This document shows positions 15,490 to 24,464 of a stretch of DNA of 64,000 bases, piece by piece (the first letter of the stretch is position 1; every line of letters begins with the position of its first letter). Under the pieces are notes generated by a model. It worked only from the letters and a program-made list of their open reading frames with translations. It ran no database searches and was not told the DNA's origin. The stretch is from the NCBI GenBank assembly GCA_947494675.1, contig CANLVP010000002.1, positions 310,001 through 374,000 of the forward strand, read 5' to 3'. Source of the stretch: an uncultured Paracoccaceae bacterium (lineage in GTDB: Bacteria > Pseudomonadota > Alphaproteobacteria > Rhodobacterales > Rhodobacteraceae). The position numbers and the translations under genes were made by a program.

Positions 15490-16989
15490 TTAGCCGTTCT
15501 GAAGCTGATCGGCATGTGGGATATGGGCGCGGTGGGTTTCCGCATACTTCATCATCCCAGCCATCACGCCGCCTTTGTTTTCAAAGTGGTCTGAGGGCTT
15601 GAACCCATGGGCGTGCCAATAGGTGGTACCGTCCAGCCGCAACAGCCGCGCAAAGACCGAAGCGACAATCGCACCTCCCACGCCGGTCAAGCAGCCATTG
15701 CCGTGCTGTTCAGCTTCTTGCAGACAATAGAGCCACAGCGGCGTCTTGGTGATCCCGTGCTTCTTGAGGTGCGGATGAATTTTCACTTCTGGCGCATGGA
15801 GGCCAAGTTCATCCCGCAGCCAATGGGCCATCTTTTCGCCGTTTGTCAGCTGATAGGTATAGCGATCCCGGATCATGTTGCGCAGGGGCAGGTTCTGACT
15901 TTGTGGCAGCGTCAAGGTGTGGTCGATATCATGAAGTTCGACCTGATCCTGAATGAAGTGCAGCGCGGTAAGCGCTTTGCCCAAAGTCGGCCCCACGGGG
16001 CGCGCGCGTTGGGCCGCCTTACCGTCGATGTCAAAGAAGTGCGCCATATCGACGACGTCATCACGTTGGCCGAAACCAAGGATTGTCATCATGTCGACCT
16101 GCGCCTTGTCCGACGTCCGCAAGCGATAGTCCGGCTGCGTTGTGGCATGGCCAAACCGGTAGGCGGCACCGCTGAACTCCACCGGCATGATGGGGGCGTC
16201 TTTGCCAAACGTATCTTTTTGGCGGGCTTCATCCAGACAGGCCTGATCGACAAAGGCTGGCAAAAGCTCATTCCAGACCACCCATTGGTAATGCATCCGC
16301 ATAAAGCGGCGCACCTCTTCAAAGACCATGTTCCGGTCCGGCACATTTTCCGCCCAAGCGTTGCTGGACATGCCCATATGGGCGCAGCCCTTAAGCTCGG
16401 CATAGAAAGCCGGGTCTTCGAGGCATTTGGCCATCAGAATGTTGTGCAGCGCGATCATGTTGGCCTGAATTTGGCTGACCACCATGTTTTCATCGTTGCG
16501 CGGATCACCGATCAGGGCCGTGCCGTTCTTGGTGCGCGCCAGATCAAAGGCGCAGATGGCGTTCCCATAGACCAGGAAATGCTTGGCATCGCCCGCGCCA
16601 TAAAGATGCGGGCTGGCCTCTGGTCCCGCACCATAGACGCAATCAAGGTCCAGTGCAGGTGTGCGCACATTGGGAATGGTGGCTGGTTCGATCCGCGATC
16701 CAAGGGCAGAGGTGGCATCAAGCGTAATGTCATGATCCACGAACTGACCAAAGAAAGTCATTCCGGCCGGGGCAGGCCCGGACAGGTCAGTCTCTTTGCC
16801 CATGTCGAGGGCGATCTTTTCCAGCACCGCGATCAGCTTTTCATGGGTCAGCACTTGCAGCTGAACCGGATTGGCGGGCTTTTTCAGCCGTCCAAACGTC
16901 GCGGGCAGGGGGATGGTGGGCGCATGTGCGTCCGACTTGCATTTCAGTAAGAGGTCGAGACGGGACAACCCGTGTGGTAGTCGAGACAT
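15490..16989 (-). CDS. Animal haem peroxidase family protein (499 aa)
   Basis: Peroxidase of the animal haem (peroxidase-cyclooxygenase) superfamily. It has the distal histidine and calcium-binding Asp in FGQFVDHDITLD (His near residue 86), the catalytic arginine in IGDPRNDEN (near 164) and the proximal histidine in YRFGHATTQ (near 281). There is no signal peptide. The ATG at 16989 (MSRLPHG) is preferred to one four codons upstream because GGAG lies 6 nt before it. It lies 155 bp from tRNA-Arg, with a second, fused peroxidase on the other side. Substrate unknown; halide or phenol oxidation would be typical. Confidence 0.9.
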   Translation of the reverse strand: MSRLPHGLSRLDLLLKCKSDAHAPTIPLPATFGRLKKPANPVQLQVLTHEKLIAVLEKIALDMGKETDLSGPAPAGMTFFGQFVDHDITLDATSALGSRIEPATIPNVRTPALDLDCVYGAGPEASPHLYGAGDAKHFLVYGNAICAFDLARTKNGTALIGDPRNDENMVVSQIQANMIALHNILMAKCLEDPAFYAELKGCAHMGMSSNAWAENVPDRNMVFEEVRRFMRMHYQWVVWNELLPAFVDQACLDEARQKDTFGKDAPIMPVEFSGAAYRFGHATTQPDYRLRTSDKAQVDMMTILGFGQRDDVVDMAHFFDIDGKAAQRARPVGPTLGKALTALHFIQDQVELHDIDHTLTLPQSQNLPLRNMIRDRYTYQLTNGEKMAHWLRDELGLHAPEVKIHPHLKKHGITKTPLWLYCLQEAEQHGNGCLTGVGGAIVASVFARLLRLDGTTYWHAHGFKPSDHFENKGGVMAGMMKYAETHRAHIPHADQLQNG

Positions 16990-17144
16990 AATGATCTCCA
17001 TTGCTGTAAATGTGTATCTAAAATGGTCGTGCCCCTAGGCTGCCGGGCGATGCGGCGCGGGCAAAGTCGGGGAATCCTGACCAGCAGAAATCCGCGCGGA
17101 TGGGTGTTGCAGGGGCAAGAACCTGCCGCTATAGCGGGGTGAAC

Positions 17145-17221
<77 letters not shown>

Positions 17222-17345
17222 ATTTCTCAAAGACAACTTATGATCTGCGCCCGGTCAGGGACTTGCCAATGCAGCCCCAAGGTTGCAATCTGTGCGTGTA
17301 TCTTTTCCAGTTTGGTTTTTTGATTTTGGAACGGAGGACATCTTA

Positions 17346-17834
17346 TTGGGACAATGTATTGATTGGTCAACGGGGGCGCAATGTGCAAGTCAGGCCGTCA
17401 GTGGCGGGCTGTGTCAGGCACATCTTGATGCAATCGCAGAGGCCCGCGCCGAAGCGGCGGCGGCGGCTTTGCCGGAACCTCAGGCGGTCAGGTGGACCCC
17501 ACAGGACATCAAAGCAACATTTGGCGCGATCACCAACGGTGGGCGTGACAAGGACGGCGGGCGCTATGTCGGCGGCAACGTCGATGAGTTGCATGTTCAT
17601 CTTTATAACGACGGCGGTGCGCATGTGAAAGTTGGCGGCAAGGAGCACCGGTTTCTGAACAAGCCGGATTTTCGGTTTGCGCGTGACGTTTGGGACGACG
17701 GTGTCGCGGCCGTAAAGGGGCTTGGCGACGCAGCTCAGATCAACAAACTGCTGGGTGCGATGGCTATCGTTTTGGCAAAATATGGTGGCTTAAGTGAAGC
17801 CGGTTTTGCCGAACTCATGGAAGAATTGGCCTAG
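17346..17834 (+). CDS. Hypothetical protein with N-terminal Cys/His cluster (162 aa)
   Basis: The frame is open further upstream, but a TTG at 17346 is chosen because GGAGG lies 8 nt before it. The first 30 residues carry GQCIDWSTGAQC, then SGGLCQAHL, giving a G-C-x8-C-x8-C-x2-H arrangement like short zinc-binding knuckles. After an Ala/Glu-rich linker comes a compact domain with GGRDKDGGRYVGGN, a histidine-rich strand (DELHVHLYND) and a helical C-terminus. No known family is assigned. It lies between tRNA-Arg and the convergent peroxidase-Hint gene, 11 nt from the latter's stop. Confidence 0.7.
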   Translation: MGQCIDWSTGAQCASQAVSGGLCQAHLDAIAEARAEAAAAALPEPQAVRWTPQDIKATFGAITNGGRDKDGGRYVGGNVDELHVHLYNDGGAHVKVGGKEHRFLNKPDFRFARDVWDDGVAAVKGLGDAAQINKLLGAMAIVLAKYGGLSEAGFAELMEELA

Positions 17835-17845
17835 TTCCAGATCCG

Positions 17846-20422
17846 TCATTGCGACAATGCGTTGATCAGCGCGGCCTCATAGGATCGCACAGCGTAACGT
17901 GCGGCGGGGCCAAAGCTGTCGAGGTCGGCTGCCAATTGTGGAAAGAGCGAGAGCAGTTCCGCGCGGGTTGCGTCCGGCATGGCAGAGATGCCTTGGCGTC
18001 CGGGATGAAAGCTTTCTGATGGGATGCCGTCTGCAAAGACGATCTGGTGGTCATCAAACATCAGGTGGATGTAATCCACGGTGCCACCCGTGCGGCGCGT
18101 AATAGTGGAATCGTTTAGCAGGTGCAGGGCAGGGGCCAGCACTTCGTCCGTGCCGCAGACCAAGTCGCAGCGCCAGTCAGACAGCATCATGCGGTGTTGG
18201 GGCGAGACCTCCATCGCCCGGGAATTGCCCAAGGCGCCCGATTTGATGCGCACCGGCGCGTGGCGACCCTCTGCCAGAACCGTGGTGCGCCCAATCCAGC
18301 GCAGGGGTTGCAGACCGTGGTCCAAGGTGTAGACCTGATCGCCCACCGACAACTCTTCGATAGCGATGGCCCCGTTTGCGGTGATGATCCGCGTGCCGGG
18401 GGTAAAGCAGGTCACCGTTTCGATGTTCACAAAATCTGTGCCTTCGCCGATCTCTGATCCGTCATCATTTAGATAGACCACCCGACCTGCTCCTGTGCGC
18501 GGGTCGTCGTCTTGCCAGTCAATCCGGTAGCGGCCACCCGTGATCGAAAGGCTGTCGGTGGCCGTGCCGCCGTCAATGAACCCGACATCGGCACCATTTC
18601 CCAAGGTGATGTGGTCCTGGCCTGCGCCAGTCTTCACGACGTCCGCGCCCGCGCGGCCCGCGATGCTGACCGTATCGCTGTCGTTGCCTGTCACGACCTC
18701 TCCGGCAAAGGCATTTTGATCGATGACGACATGATCTGCGCCGCGTCCGGTATCGATGGAATCAACGCGGGCGTCACCCGATAGCGCGATTTGATCGTTG
18801 CCCATGCCTGCGTGGATGCAGCCATTAACCTGACCGGACGACATGGCAAAAGCGTCGTCGCCTTCTCCCAGGTCCACGCCATCACCTACGCGACTGCCGC
18901 CCACGAGGCTGACGGTGTCATTGCCTGCACCGGTGGTCAGCGCCCCGAGAATGTTCTGGGAATAGACGTTCAGCGCATCGGCGTTGTCCGTGCCCTCAAG
19001 CGTATCCACATCCGTCAGGCCAAGCGGGGCCGCGACAAAGGGATCGTCCTGCATCATGTCAATCTGGGTGTTGCGCAGGATGATGTCGGACAGGGTGCTG
19101 TTTTGCACATCCGCAATAATCTCGGCCCCAAGGGCCGGATCAAGCTGGCCAAAGGTCTCGTCTGCGGCACGGATACGGATGAACTGGTCCGAGATCACAA
19201 AGGTGAAAAGCGGCCCCATCTGGGTGCCTTCTACCGCATCCTCGGCCAAGCCACCGACCCATAGATCAACGTCAAAGACGGTGTCATAGACCGCGGCCAG
19301 ATCGGCCTGCAGGGCTGGGTCGCTGGTGATGATGGAAAAGTCCGTTGGATCAAGCATCGCAGGATCGATGTCGCCCAGCAAAGCCGCGCGGGTGTCGACA
19401 TAGCTTTGCAGGCCATGATCCTGACCGCGCAAAAGGTTGAATGCCACAAGGCTTTGGCCGTTCTCGCCACCGTCATTGAAAAGCGCAAAATTCAAGTCGT
19501 CGACCACCTTGGTATCAACTTCTTGCGCGGTGCTGGCCGCTTGGCCGCGCAGAATATCGTCAAGCCCGCCTGATCGCAGGGGATCGGTGTTAAAGAACAC
19601 ATCCTGGATCGCCATATCGCCGATCTCACCCGTTGTGCCATCGGCATTCATCGCAGGGATCGTGCTGGACACCATGGTGTGGCCAAACCGAAAGGCGGCA
19701 GTGGAAAACTCGACCGAGATTTGGCCGTCCACATTGGGGTCATAGTCCGTATCATCGCCCACGGCATCGCCGACCAGATGCGGCAGCCATTCGTTGTAGG
19801 TGATCTGCTGCAGCTCATATTCGACGATTTGCCGTGCGCCATCGAAAATCTGATCGTCGGTCCAGTCGGGGTGTTCCTCTGCCAGACGGTCAGCCCAGTA
19901 ATTATGTTCGCGCGCCATCATCGTGTGCATCGCGTTCAGGGCCGGGTTTTCATTGGCGCGCACGTCGCCTGCCATAAACGGGCATTTGCCGCCGCCGGCC
20001 ATGAGGTTCGCGTGATCCTCGGGCAAAAGTCCCAAGTCGGACCATTGATCCTCACCCATACGCAAATGACCGTCGTCGCCACGCAAAAGCTGGGTCATGT
20101 CGTCGTTTGAGCCGTAGATTTGGCTGCCATCGATCTGCCAAGTGATCGCGTTCAGCGGGTTGCCGTCGGCATCGGTTTCGGATCGGTGGATCGATGTGTT
20201 GCCTACCGTCAGCGTGTCGTCTTCGCTTTCGGGTGACAGCGTGATGTCGTGGTCAAGGAATTGTCCCCAAGCCACAAAGAGGTTCGACAGCCCTGCGCTA
20301 TTGGGCATGTCGCCGTCTTGGTCAAAGAGTTCGGCAGAAACGGTGTTGGGGTCGGCGCTGCTCACGCTGTCCGTCGCCGTCGTCAGACGGATTTGGGAAA
20401 CAGGCTCTTCCAGATTTGGCAT
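17846..20422 (-). CDS. Animal haem peroxidase / RTX-like repeat / Hint domain fusion (858 aa)
   Basis: Three-part protein. Residues 1 to about 460 are an animal haem peroxidase: distal His in GQFLDHDITL (H58), catalytic Arg in GDVRANEN (R155), proximal His in FRFGHTM (H248). About 470-665 is a Gly/Asp-rich region with GAGND, GEGDD, GMGND, GRGAD and GAGQD units, resembling the calcium-binding RTX beta-roll. From C672 (CFTPGTRI) to about 815 is a Hint_2 domain with GDQVYTLDHG and SPQHRMM. No N-terminal signal peptide is visible, so C-terminal type I secretion is plausible but inferred. The peroxidase N-terminus looks about 30 residues shorter than usual. Confidence 0.9.
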   Translation of the reverse strand: MPNLEEPVSQIRLTTATDSVSSADPNTVSAELFDQDGDMPNSAGLSNLFVAWGQFLDHDITLSPESEDDTLTVGNTSIHRSETDADGNPLNAITWQIDGSQIYGSNDDMTQLLRGDDGHLRMGEDQWSDLGLLPEDHANLMAGGGKCPFMAGDVRANENPALNAMHTMMAREHNYWADRLAEEHPDWTDDQIFDGARQIVEYELQQITYNEWLPHLVGDAVGDDTDYDPNVDGQISVEFSTAAFRFGHTMVSSTIPAMNADGTTGEIGDMAIQDVFFNTDPLRSGGLDDILRGQAASTAQEVDTKVVDDLNFALFNDGGENGQSLVAFNLLRGQDHGLQSYVDTRAALLGDIDPAMLDPTDFSIITSDPALQADLAAVYDTVFDVDLWVGGLAEDAVEGTQMGPLFTFVISDQFIRIRAADETFGQLDPALGAEIIADVQNSTLSDIILRNTQIDMMQDDPFVAAPLGLTDVDTLEGTDNADALNVYSQNILGALTTGAGNDTVSLVGGSRVGDGVDLGEGDDAFAMSSGQVNGCIHAGMGNDQIALSGDARVDSIDTGRGADHVVIDQNAFAGEVVTGNDSDTVSIAGRAGADVVKTGAGQDHITLGNGADVGFIDGGTATDSLSITGGRYRIDWQDDDPRTGAGRVVYLNDDGSEIGEGTDFVNIETVTCFTPGTRIITANGAIAIEELSVGDQVYTLDHGLQPLRWIGRTTVLAEGRHAPVRIKSGALGNSRAMEVSPQHRMMLSDWRCDLVCGTDEVLAPALHLLNDSTITRRTGGTVDYIHLMFDDHQIVFADGIPSESFHPGRQGISAMPDATRAELLSLFPQLAADLDSFGPAARYAVRSYEAALINALSQ

Positions 20423-20431
20423 TTAGGTCAC

Positions 20432-20460
20432 CGCTTAATCACACAACTGTGATCTAAGCG
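20432..20460. promoter_or_regulatory. Near-perfect inverted repeat just upstream of the peroxidase-Hint gene
   Basis: Arms CGCTTA-ATCACA and TGTGAT-C-TAAGCG are separated by CAAC, giving 12 paired positions per arm with one unpaired C. The repeat lies 10-38 nt before the ATG (minus strand). It could be a regulator binding site or an mRNA hairpin over the leader. The half-site order is TCACA...TGTGA, the reverse of a CRP site. Confidence 0.5.
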
Positions 20461-20510
20461 ATGGCTGCGGTGGCTGGCCAGCAGAATCTCATCCGGTCGT
20501 TTCAGATGCA

Positions 20511-20534
20511 AAAACGGCGAGCCATGGCCCGCCG
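20511..20534 (-). terminator. Rho-independent terminator after the DUF882 gene
   Basis: Read on the minus strand, CGGCG(G)GCC-AT-GGC(T)CGCCG is followed directly by TTTTTG. The hairpin lies about 30 nt after the stop of the gene at 20565-21134. Confidence 0.75.
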
Positions 20535-20564
20535 GATTGTTCTAGATCATTGGACAATAAAGCC

Positions 20565-21134
20565 CTAGCGGCCCCATGTGCGGACCTGACCGCAATCCAT
20601 ATGCACGAAGTTAGAGCCGGAGTAGCGGCCAACACCACCTGCACGGCAGGATGCTGCGGCCTTGGCGATCTGGCTGACAGAGCGGCCCGAAAGTCGCAGA
20701 TCAGCGGCTTGCCCACGCATATGCAGTGAATTGCGCGCCACGCCAGAAGACTGGCTGCGCAACATGGCATTGGTCTGTGGCGACCGGTAGCCTGACAGCA
20801 GCATGTAAGGTTCAGAGGCACCCGTCAGACGATGCGCCGCGGCCATAATATCGATGGTGCGCGTATCAATCTTGATCGCTTGGCCGGTGCGCCAATCGCG
20901 CATAAATTTGTTCACTTCGTTGATTGCTTCGCCGATATACTCGCCCTCGATCCAGTAGATCGTGTCCAGACGTTCGCCCGTTCGACCCGAGAACATGCGA
21001 ATGCGGCGGATGTCGCCACCACCGCGCAAGAAACCAGCTGCGTTTGAGAATGTAGGGGCTGCTGTGATCGCTGTGGCTGCAAATGCACCCAAAAGCCCAC
21101 GCCGAGTGATACCCGTAGAGTTCGTTTTTGCCAT
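20565..21134 (-). CDS. DUF882 / YcbK-like peptidase M15-fold protein, Tat-exported
   Basis: Protein of 189 aa of the DUF882 (YcbK) family, related to D-Ala-D-Ala metallopeptidases that act on peptidoglycan. The N-terminus TGITRRGLLGAFAATA has the twin-arginine motif and a hydrophobic core, so Tat export to the periplasm is likely. The domain has LLSGYRSPQTNAMLR, NSLHMRGQAADLRL (H and D zinc ligands) and NFVHMDCGQVRTWGR (final His). It ends with its own terminator. It lies back to back with the L,D-transpeptidase gene, also a wall-acting enzyme. Confidence 0.9.
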   Translation of the reverse strand: MAKTNSTGITRRGLLGAFAATAITAAPTFSNAAGFLRGGGDIRRIRMFSGRTGERLDTIYWIEGEYIGEAINEVNKFMRDWRTGQAIKIDTRTIDIMAAAHRLTGASEPYMLLSGYRSPQTNAMLRSQSSGVARNSLHMRGQAADLRLSGRSVSQIAKAAASCRAGGVGRYSGSNFVHMDCGQVRTWGR

Positions 21135-21478
21135 CTGTAAAGCGCCTGTCCCGTCGCCCAATTGTCGCGCGTTTGCTGACGCGCTGTTGCCATCTCATCC
21201 CCAGATGCACCTGTCTTATGCCATGTAGAGATTCACCGAACAACGGTTTCTTAGGAAAACTTTGTTAACCAAGTAAGAATAGGCGAAACTTTGCGCAAAA
21301 TTTGTGCAGTTACAAACTGTGGCGGAAATGCCATCGCAGGGCTGCAACAGGCCGCTGTCCAATGGCGACCCCGCGGTTTTGTGACTAGACAATGCGCGCG
21401 TTTGCCATGTCAGATGACGCCAGTCGCGCTGCTGCGGTGTTGCCAAGTTTTGATCGGGGAAAAGAAGTGTTTTTGCAT
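21135..21478. other. Divergent intergenic region between DUF882 and L,D-transpeptidase genes
   Basis: Likely holds promoters for both genes. It contains a perfect small palindrome CAGTT-ACA-AACTG (21307-21319) and a GTTAACC motif near 21264. If the L,D-transpeptidase starts further upstream (21392 or 21407), the region is about 260 bp. No reliable gene is seen in it. Confidence 0.4.
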
Positions 21479-23074
21479 GTGAGACTGCCGTCACTGACCA
21501 TTGTTTTTGCCATTCTTCTGACGGGCTTGATGACCTTTGCCGCGCCCGTGTCTGCCCAGGTCACGGCCTTTCGCCAAGCGGTCGCCGAAACTGCAGCGCG
21601 CGATGATGAGTTGGCCGCATTTTACCGCGCTCGGGAATTTGCAGGGATTTGGACTGGCGCCGATGCCACGTCGCAGGCCCGCCGCAACGCCTTGCTGGCG
21701 GCATTTTCAGATGCGCAGGCACATGGACTGCCCGGCAATCGCTATAATGTTGATGCGCTCATGGCGCAGCTGCGCGCTGCACGCACGCCCGCCGATCAAG
21801 GCGTGATGGAAGTCACGCTGAGCCAGCTTTTCCTGCAATATGCGCGCGATGTGCAAACCGGCATTCTGACACCGTCCAAGGTCGTGTCCGCGATCAAGCG
21901 TGACGTCCCATACCGTGACCGGATTGAGACGTTAGAGACTTTCGTTCGGTCCAACCCGGATGGGTTTCTGCGCAGCCTGCCGCCCAGCAGCCCCGAATAC
22001 ACCCGGTTGATGCGTGAAAAGCTGCGTCTGGAAGGCGCGCTGGCCAATGGCGGTTGGGGCCCCGGCGTCTCTGCTGGTAGCCTTGAGCGTGGTGACAGCG
22101 GTGCGGCAGTTGTTGAATTGCGTAACCGTTTGATTGCGATGGGGTTTTTGGATCGTACGGCAACGCCCAACTATGACCAAACCATTGTTGACGCCGTCAG
22201 TCGTTTTCAGGCCGCACATGGTCTGGAAGTTGATGGTGAGGCGGGACAAGGCACCATGCGGCAGATCAATATAGGCATGGAAGAGCGCATCCATGCGGTG
22301 ATCGTCGCAATGGAGCGCGAGCGCTGGACCAACATGCAGCGCGGCGACCGGCATATCTGGGTAAACCTGACGGATTTTACGGCCAAGGTCGTTGACCATG
22401 ATCGGGTCACATTCTCGACCCGTTCTGTCATTGGGGCCAATGACGCGGACCGCCAAAGCCCCGAATTTTCGGACGTGATGGAGTTCATGGTCATCAACCC
22501 AAGTTGGTATGTCCCACGCTCGATCGTGACCAAGGAATATCTGCCGCAATTGCAGCGCAACCCCGGTGCAGTCAGCCATCTGAAGATCACCGACCGCAAT
22601 GGCCGCGAGGTGAACCGTGGGGCTGTGAACTTTAACGCCTACAACGCGCGGAACTTCCCCTTCTCGATGCGCCAGCCGCCAAGCCCGCGCAACGCATTGG
22701 GCTTGGTCAAGTTCATGTTCCCCAACAAATACAACATCTATTTGCATGACACCCCGGCCAAAAGCCTGTTTGGCCGCGAGGTCCGCGCCTTTAGCCATGG
22801 GTGCATCCGCCTGAATGACCCGTTCGACTTTGCCTATGCGCTGTTGGCCAAGCAGGAAAGCAACCCACAGGACTTTTTCCAGCGGCGCCTGAACACTGGG
22901 TCGGAAAGCCGCGTGACTTTGGATGAGCCGGTGCCGGTGCATCTGGTCTACCGCACGGCCTTTACCAATGTTACGGGTCAGGTGCAGTTCCGCCGTGATA
23001 TCTATGGACGCGACGCGCAGATCTGGAACGCGCTGGCACGCGAAGGGGTGGCGGTGCAGGCCGTTCGCGGCTAA
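21479..23074 (+). CDS. Murein L,D-transpeptidase (YcbB/LdtD-like)
   Basis: Periplasmic L,D-transpeptidase forming 3-3 peptidoglycan cross-links or attaching proteins to the wall. After the hydrophobic signal segment (PSLTIVFAILLTGLM, cleavage near PVSAQ) comes a helical scaffold region, a peptidoglycan-binding module (LERGDSGAAVVELRNRL, TRFQAAHGLEVDG-like) and the YkuD catalytic domain with FSHGCIRLNDP, where Cys is the nucleophile. The layout and roughly 530-560 aa length match YcbB. The GTG at 21479 gives a compact signal peptide and has GGGGAAAAGAAG upstream; in-frame starts at 21392 and 21407 are possible. lpxD follows 25 nt later. Confidence 0.9.
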   Translation: MRLPSLTIVFAILLTGLMTFAAPVSAQVTAFRQAVAETAARDDELAAFYRAREFAGIWTGADATSQARRNALLAAFSDAQAHGLPGNRYNVDALMAQLRAARTPADQGVMEVTLSQLFLQYARDVQTGILTPSKVVSAIKRDVPYRDRIETLETFVRSNPDGFLRSLPPSSPEYTRLMREKLRLEGALANGGWGPGVSAGSLERGDSGAAVVELRNRLIAMGFLDRTATPNYDQTIVDAVSRFQAAHGLEVDGEAGQGTMRQINIGMEERIHAVIVAMERERWTNMQRGDRHIWVNLTDFTAKVVDHDRVTFSTRSVIGANDADRQSPEFSDVMEFMVINPSWYVPRSIVTKEYLPQLQRNPGAVSHLKITDRNGREVNRGAVNFNAYNARNFPFSMRQPPSPRNALGLVKFMFPNKYNIYLHDTPAKSLFGREVRAFSHGCIRLNDPFDFAYALLAKQESNPQDFFQRRLNTGSESRVTLDEPVPVHLVYRTAFTNVTGQVQFRRDIYGRDAQIWNALAREGVAVQAVRG

Positions 23075-23099
23075 GTCTGTCCCCAACTGGGGACTGGCC

Positions 23100-24173
23100 A
23101 TGGCAATGACAATCAACGACATCGCAGCCGCTTTGGGGGCGCAGGTGCAGGGCGACGGCGACCTAGAGGTTGACCGCCCAGCAGAGCCTGCGGCAGCCCG
23201 GCGCGGCGATCTGGCACTGGCAATGACCCCCGCCTGGGGCGAAGCGCTTGGCCTGACAGAGGCGCGTGCCGCCTTGGTTTGGCCCGGGGCCGACTGGCGC
23301 GCCTTTGGTCTGGAGGCCGTGATCGAAGTGCCGCGCGCAAGGCTGGCCATGGCGCAGCTCACGCAGGCCTTTGACACGGTACCAGCCGTGACAGGCGTGC
23401 ATCCCACAGCACAGATCGACCCGACGGCCAGCATCGGCGAAAACGTCAGCATTGGCGCGTTTTGTGTGATCGGACCCGCGGCAGTGATTGGCGCGGGCAC
23501 GTGGATTGACGCACATGTGACGCTGGCCGAAAACGTAAATCTGGGCGCGGATTGTCAGGTCTTTGCCGGGGTGCGCATCGGCCGCAATGTGGTCGTCGGC
23601 AACCGCTGCATTCTGCAACCTAATGCGGTGATCGGTGCAGATGGCTTCTCCTTTGTGACAGAAACGGCATCAAACGAGGAACGTGCGTTCCAAGGTATGG
23701 GACGCGCGCCGCTGTCTCCGCCAGATGATGCGCGGCGGCACCGCATTCACTCGCTCGGCAGTGTCGTGCTGGGCGATGACGTGGAACTTGGCGGAGGCAG
23801 CACCATTGACGCGGGCACCATCAGGCCCACGAAAGTTGGACGCGGCACCAAGATCGATAATCTTGTGCAGGTCGGCCACAACGTGGTGCTTGGTGAGGAT
23901 TGCGTGCTTTGCGCGCAAGCGGCTGTCGCAGGGTCGGCGCAGATCGGCGACCGCGTGGTCATGGGCGGCAAATCAGGCATCAAGGATAACATCACCATCG
24001 GCGCGGACGTCGTGCTCGGCGGTGCGGCCATTGTACTCAGCAATGTCGAAGACGGGGCCTTTATGATGGGATACCCCGCGCAAACCATGCCGTCCTATCG
24101 CGCCCAGCTGAAATCGATCCGCCATGGGACGATGCGTCAGAAAGGTGTTTCAAACCCTGGGCAGAGTGACTAA
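23100..24173 (+). CDS. lpxD: UDP-3-O-(3-hydroxyacyl)glucosamine N-acyltransferase LpxD
   Basis: Third step of lipid A synthesis: transfer of a 3-hydroxyacyl chain from ACP to the glucosamine nitrogen. The 357-aa protein has an N-terminal domain (residues 1 to about 100) and a left-handed beta-helix of hexapeptide repeats with the catalytic His in LVQVGHNVVLGE. Start at ATG 23100 is supported by GGGGA 6 nt upstream. In most proteobacteria lpxD sits between skp and fabZ; here it lies beside an L,D-transpeptidase and an ACP/ketoacyl-synthase pair, while skp and fabZ are adjacent at 57.8-58.8 kb. Confidence 0.95.
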   Translation: MAMTINDIAAALGAQVQGDGDLEVDRPAEPAAARRGDLALAMTPAWGEALGLTEARAALVWPGADWRAFGLEAVIEVPRARLAMAQLTQAFDTVPAVTGVHPTAQIDPTASIGENVSIGAFCVIGPAAVIGAGTWIDAHVTLAENVNLGADCQVFAGVRIGRNVVVGNRCILQPNAVIGADGFSFVTETASNEERAFQGMGRAPLSPPDDARRHRIHSLGSVVLGDDVELGGGSTIDAGTIRPTKVGRGTKIDNLVQVGHNVVLGEDCVLCAQAAVAGSAQIGDRVVMGGKSGIKDNITIGADVVLGGAAIVLSNVEDGAFMMGYPAQTMPSYRAQLKSIRHGTMRQKGVSNPGQSD

Positions 24174-24200
24174 ATCACTCCCAACACCCCGGAGGCATTC

Positions 24201-24464
24201 ATGAGCGTTAAAGAACAAGTCATCGCTATCCTTGCCGAACAAGCATTGCTGACGCCCGCAGACGTCAGCCTCGACAACAGCCTGGGCGATCTTGGGATCG
24301 ACAGTCTGGGGCTGGTCGAAAGCATCTTTGCCATAGAAGAGGCGTTCGATATTTCGGTGCCGTTCAACGCCAATGCCCCTGAGGAAAGCGCTTTTGACAT
24401 TTCATCAGTGTCGGCGATTATTGCGGCGGTTGAGGCGCTGATCGCGGAGCAGGGCAAGCGCTGA
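24201..24464 (+). CDS. Acyl carrier protein (dedicated, 87 aa)
   Basis: Acyl carrier protein with phosphopantetheine attachment serine S35 in LGIDSLGLVE. Acidic, helical, 87 aa. GGAGG lies 7 nt before the ATG. The sequence differs from standard AcpP (its motif is DSLGLVE rather than DSLDTVE), suggesting a specialised carrier. It follows lpxD by 27 nt and its stop overlaps the ketoacyl synthase start, so the three probably act together, plausibly to make or deliver an acyl chain for lipid A. Confidence 0.9.
   Translation: MSVKEQVIAILAEQALLTPADVSLDNSLGDLGIDSLGLVESIFAIEEAFDISVPFNANAPEESAFDISSVSAIIAAVEALIAEQGKR

Noticed and set aside
15607-16950. Plus-strand frame of 447 codons
   Set aside because: Antisense to the haem peroxidase, whose catalytic residues are intact.
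20438-20453. CRP site
   Set aside because: Half-sites are TCACA then TGTGA, the reverse of the TGTGA-N6-TCACA consensus.
21932-23500. Minus-strand frame of 522 codons
   Set aside because: Antisense to the L,D-transpeptidase and lpxD; both are well supported.
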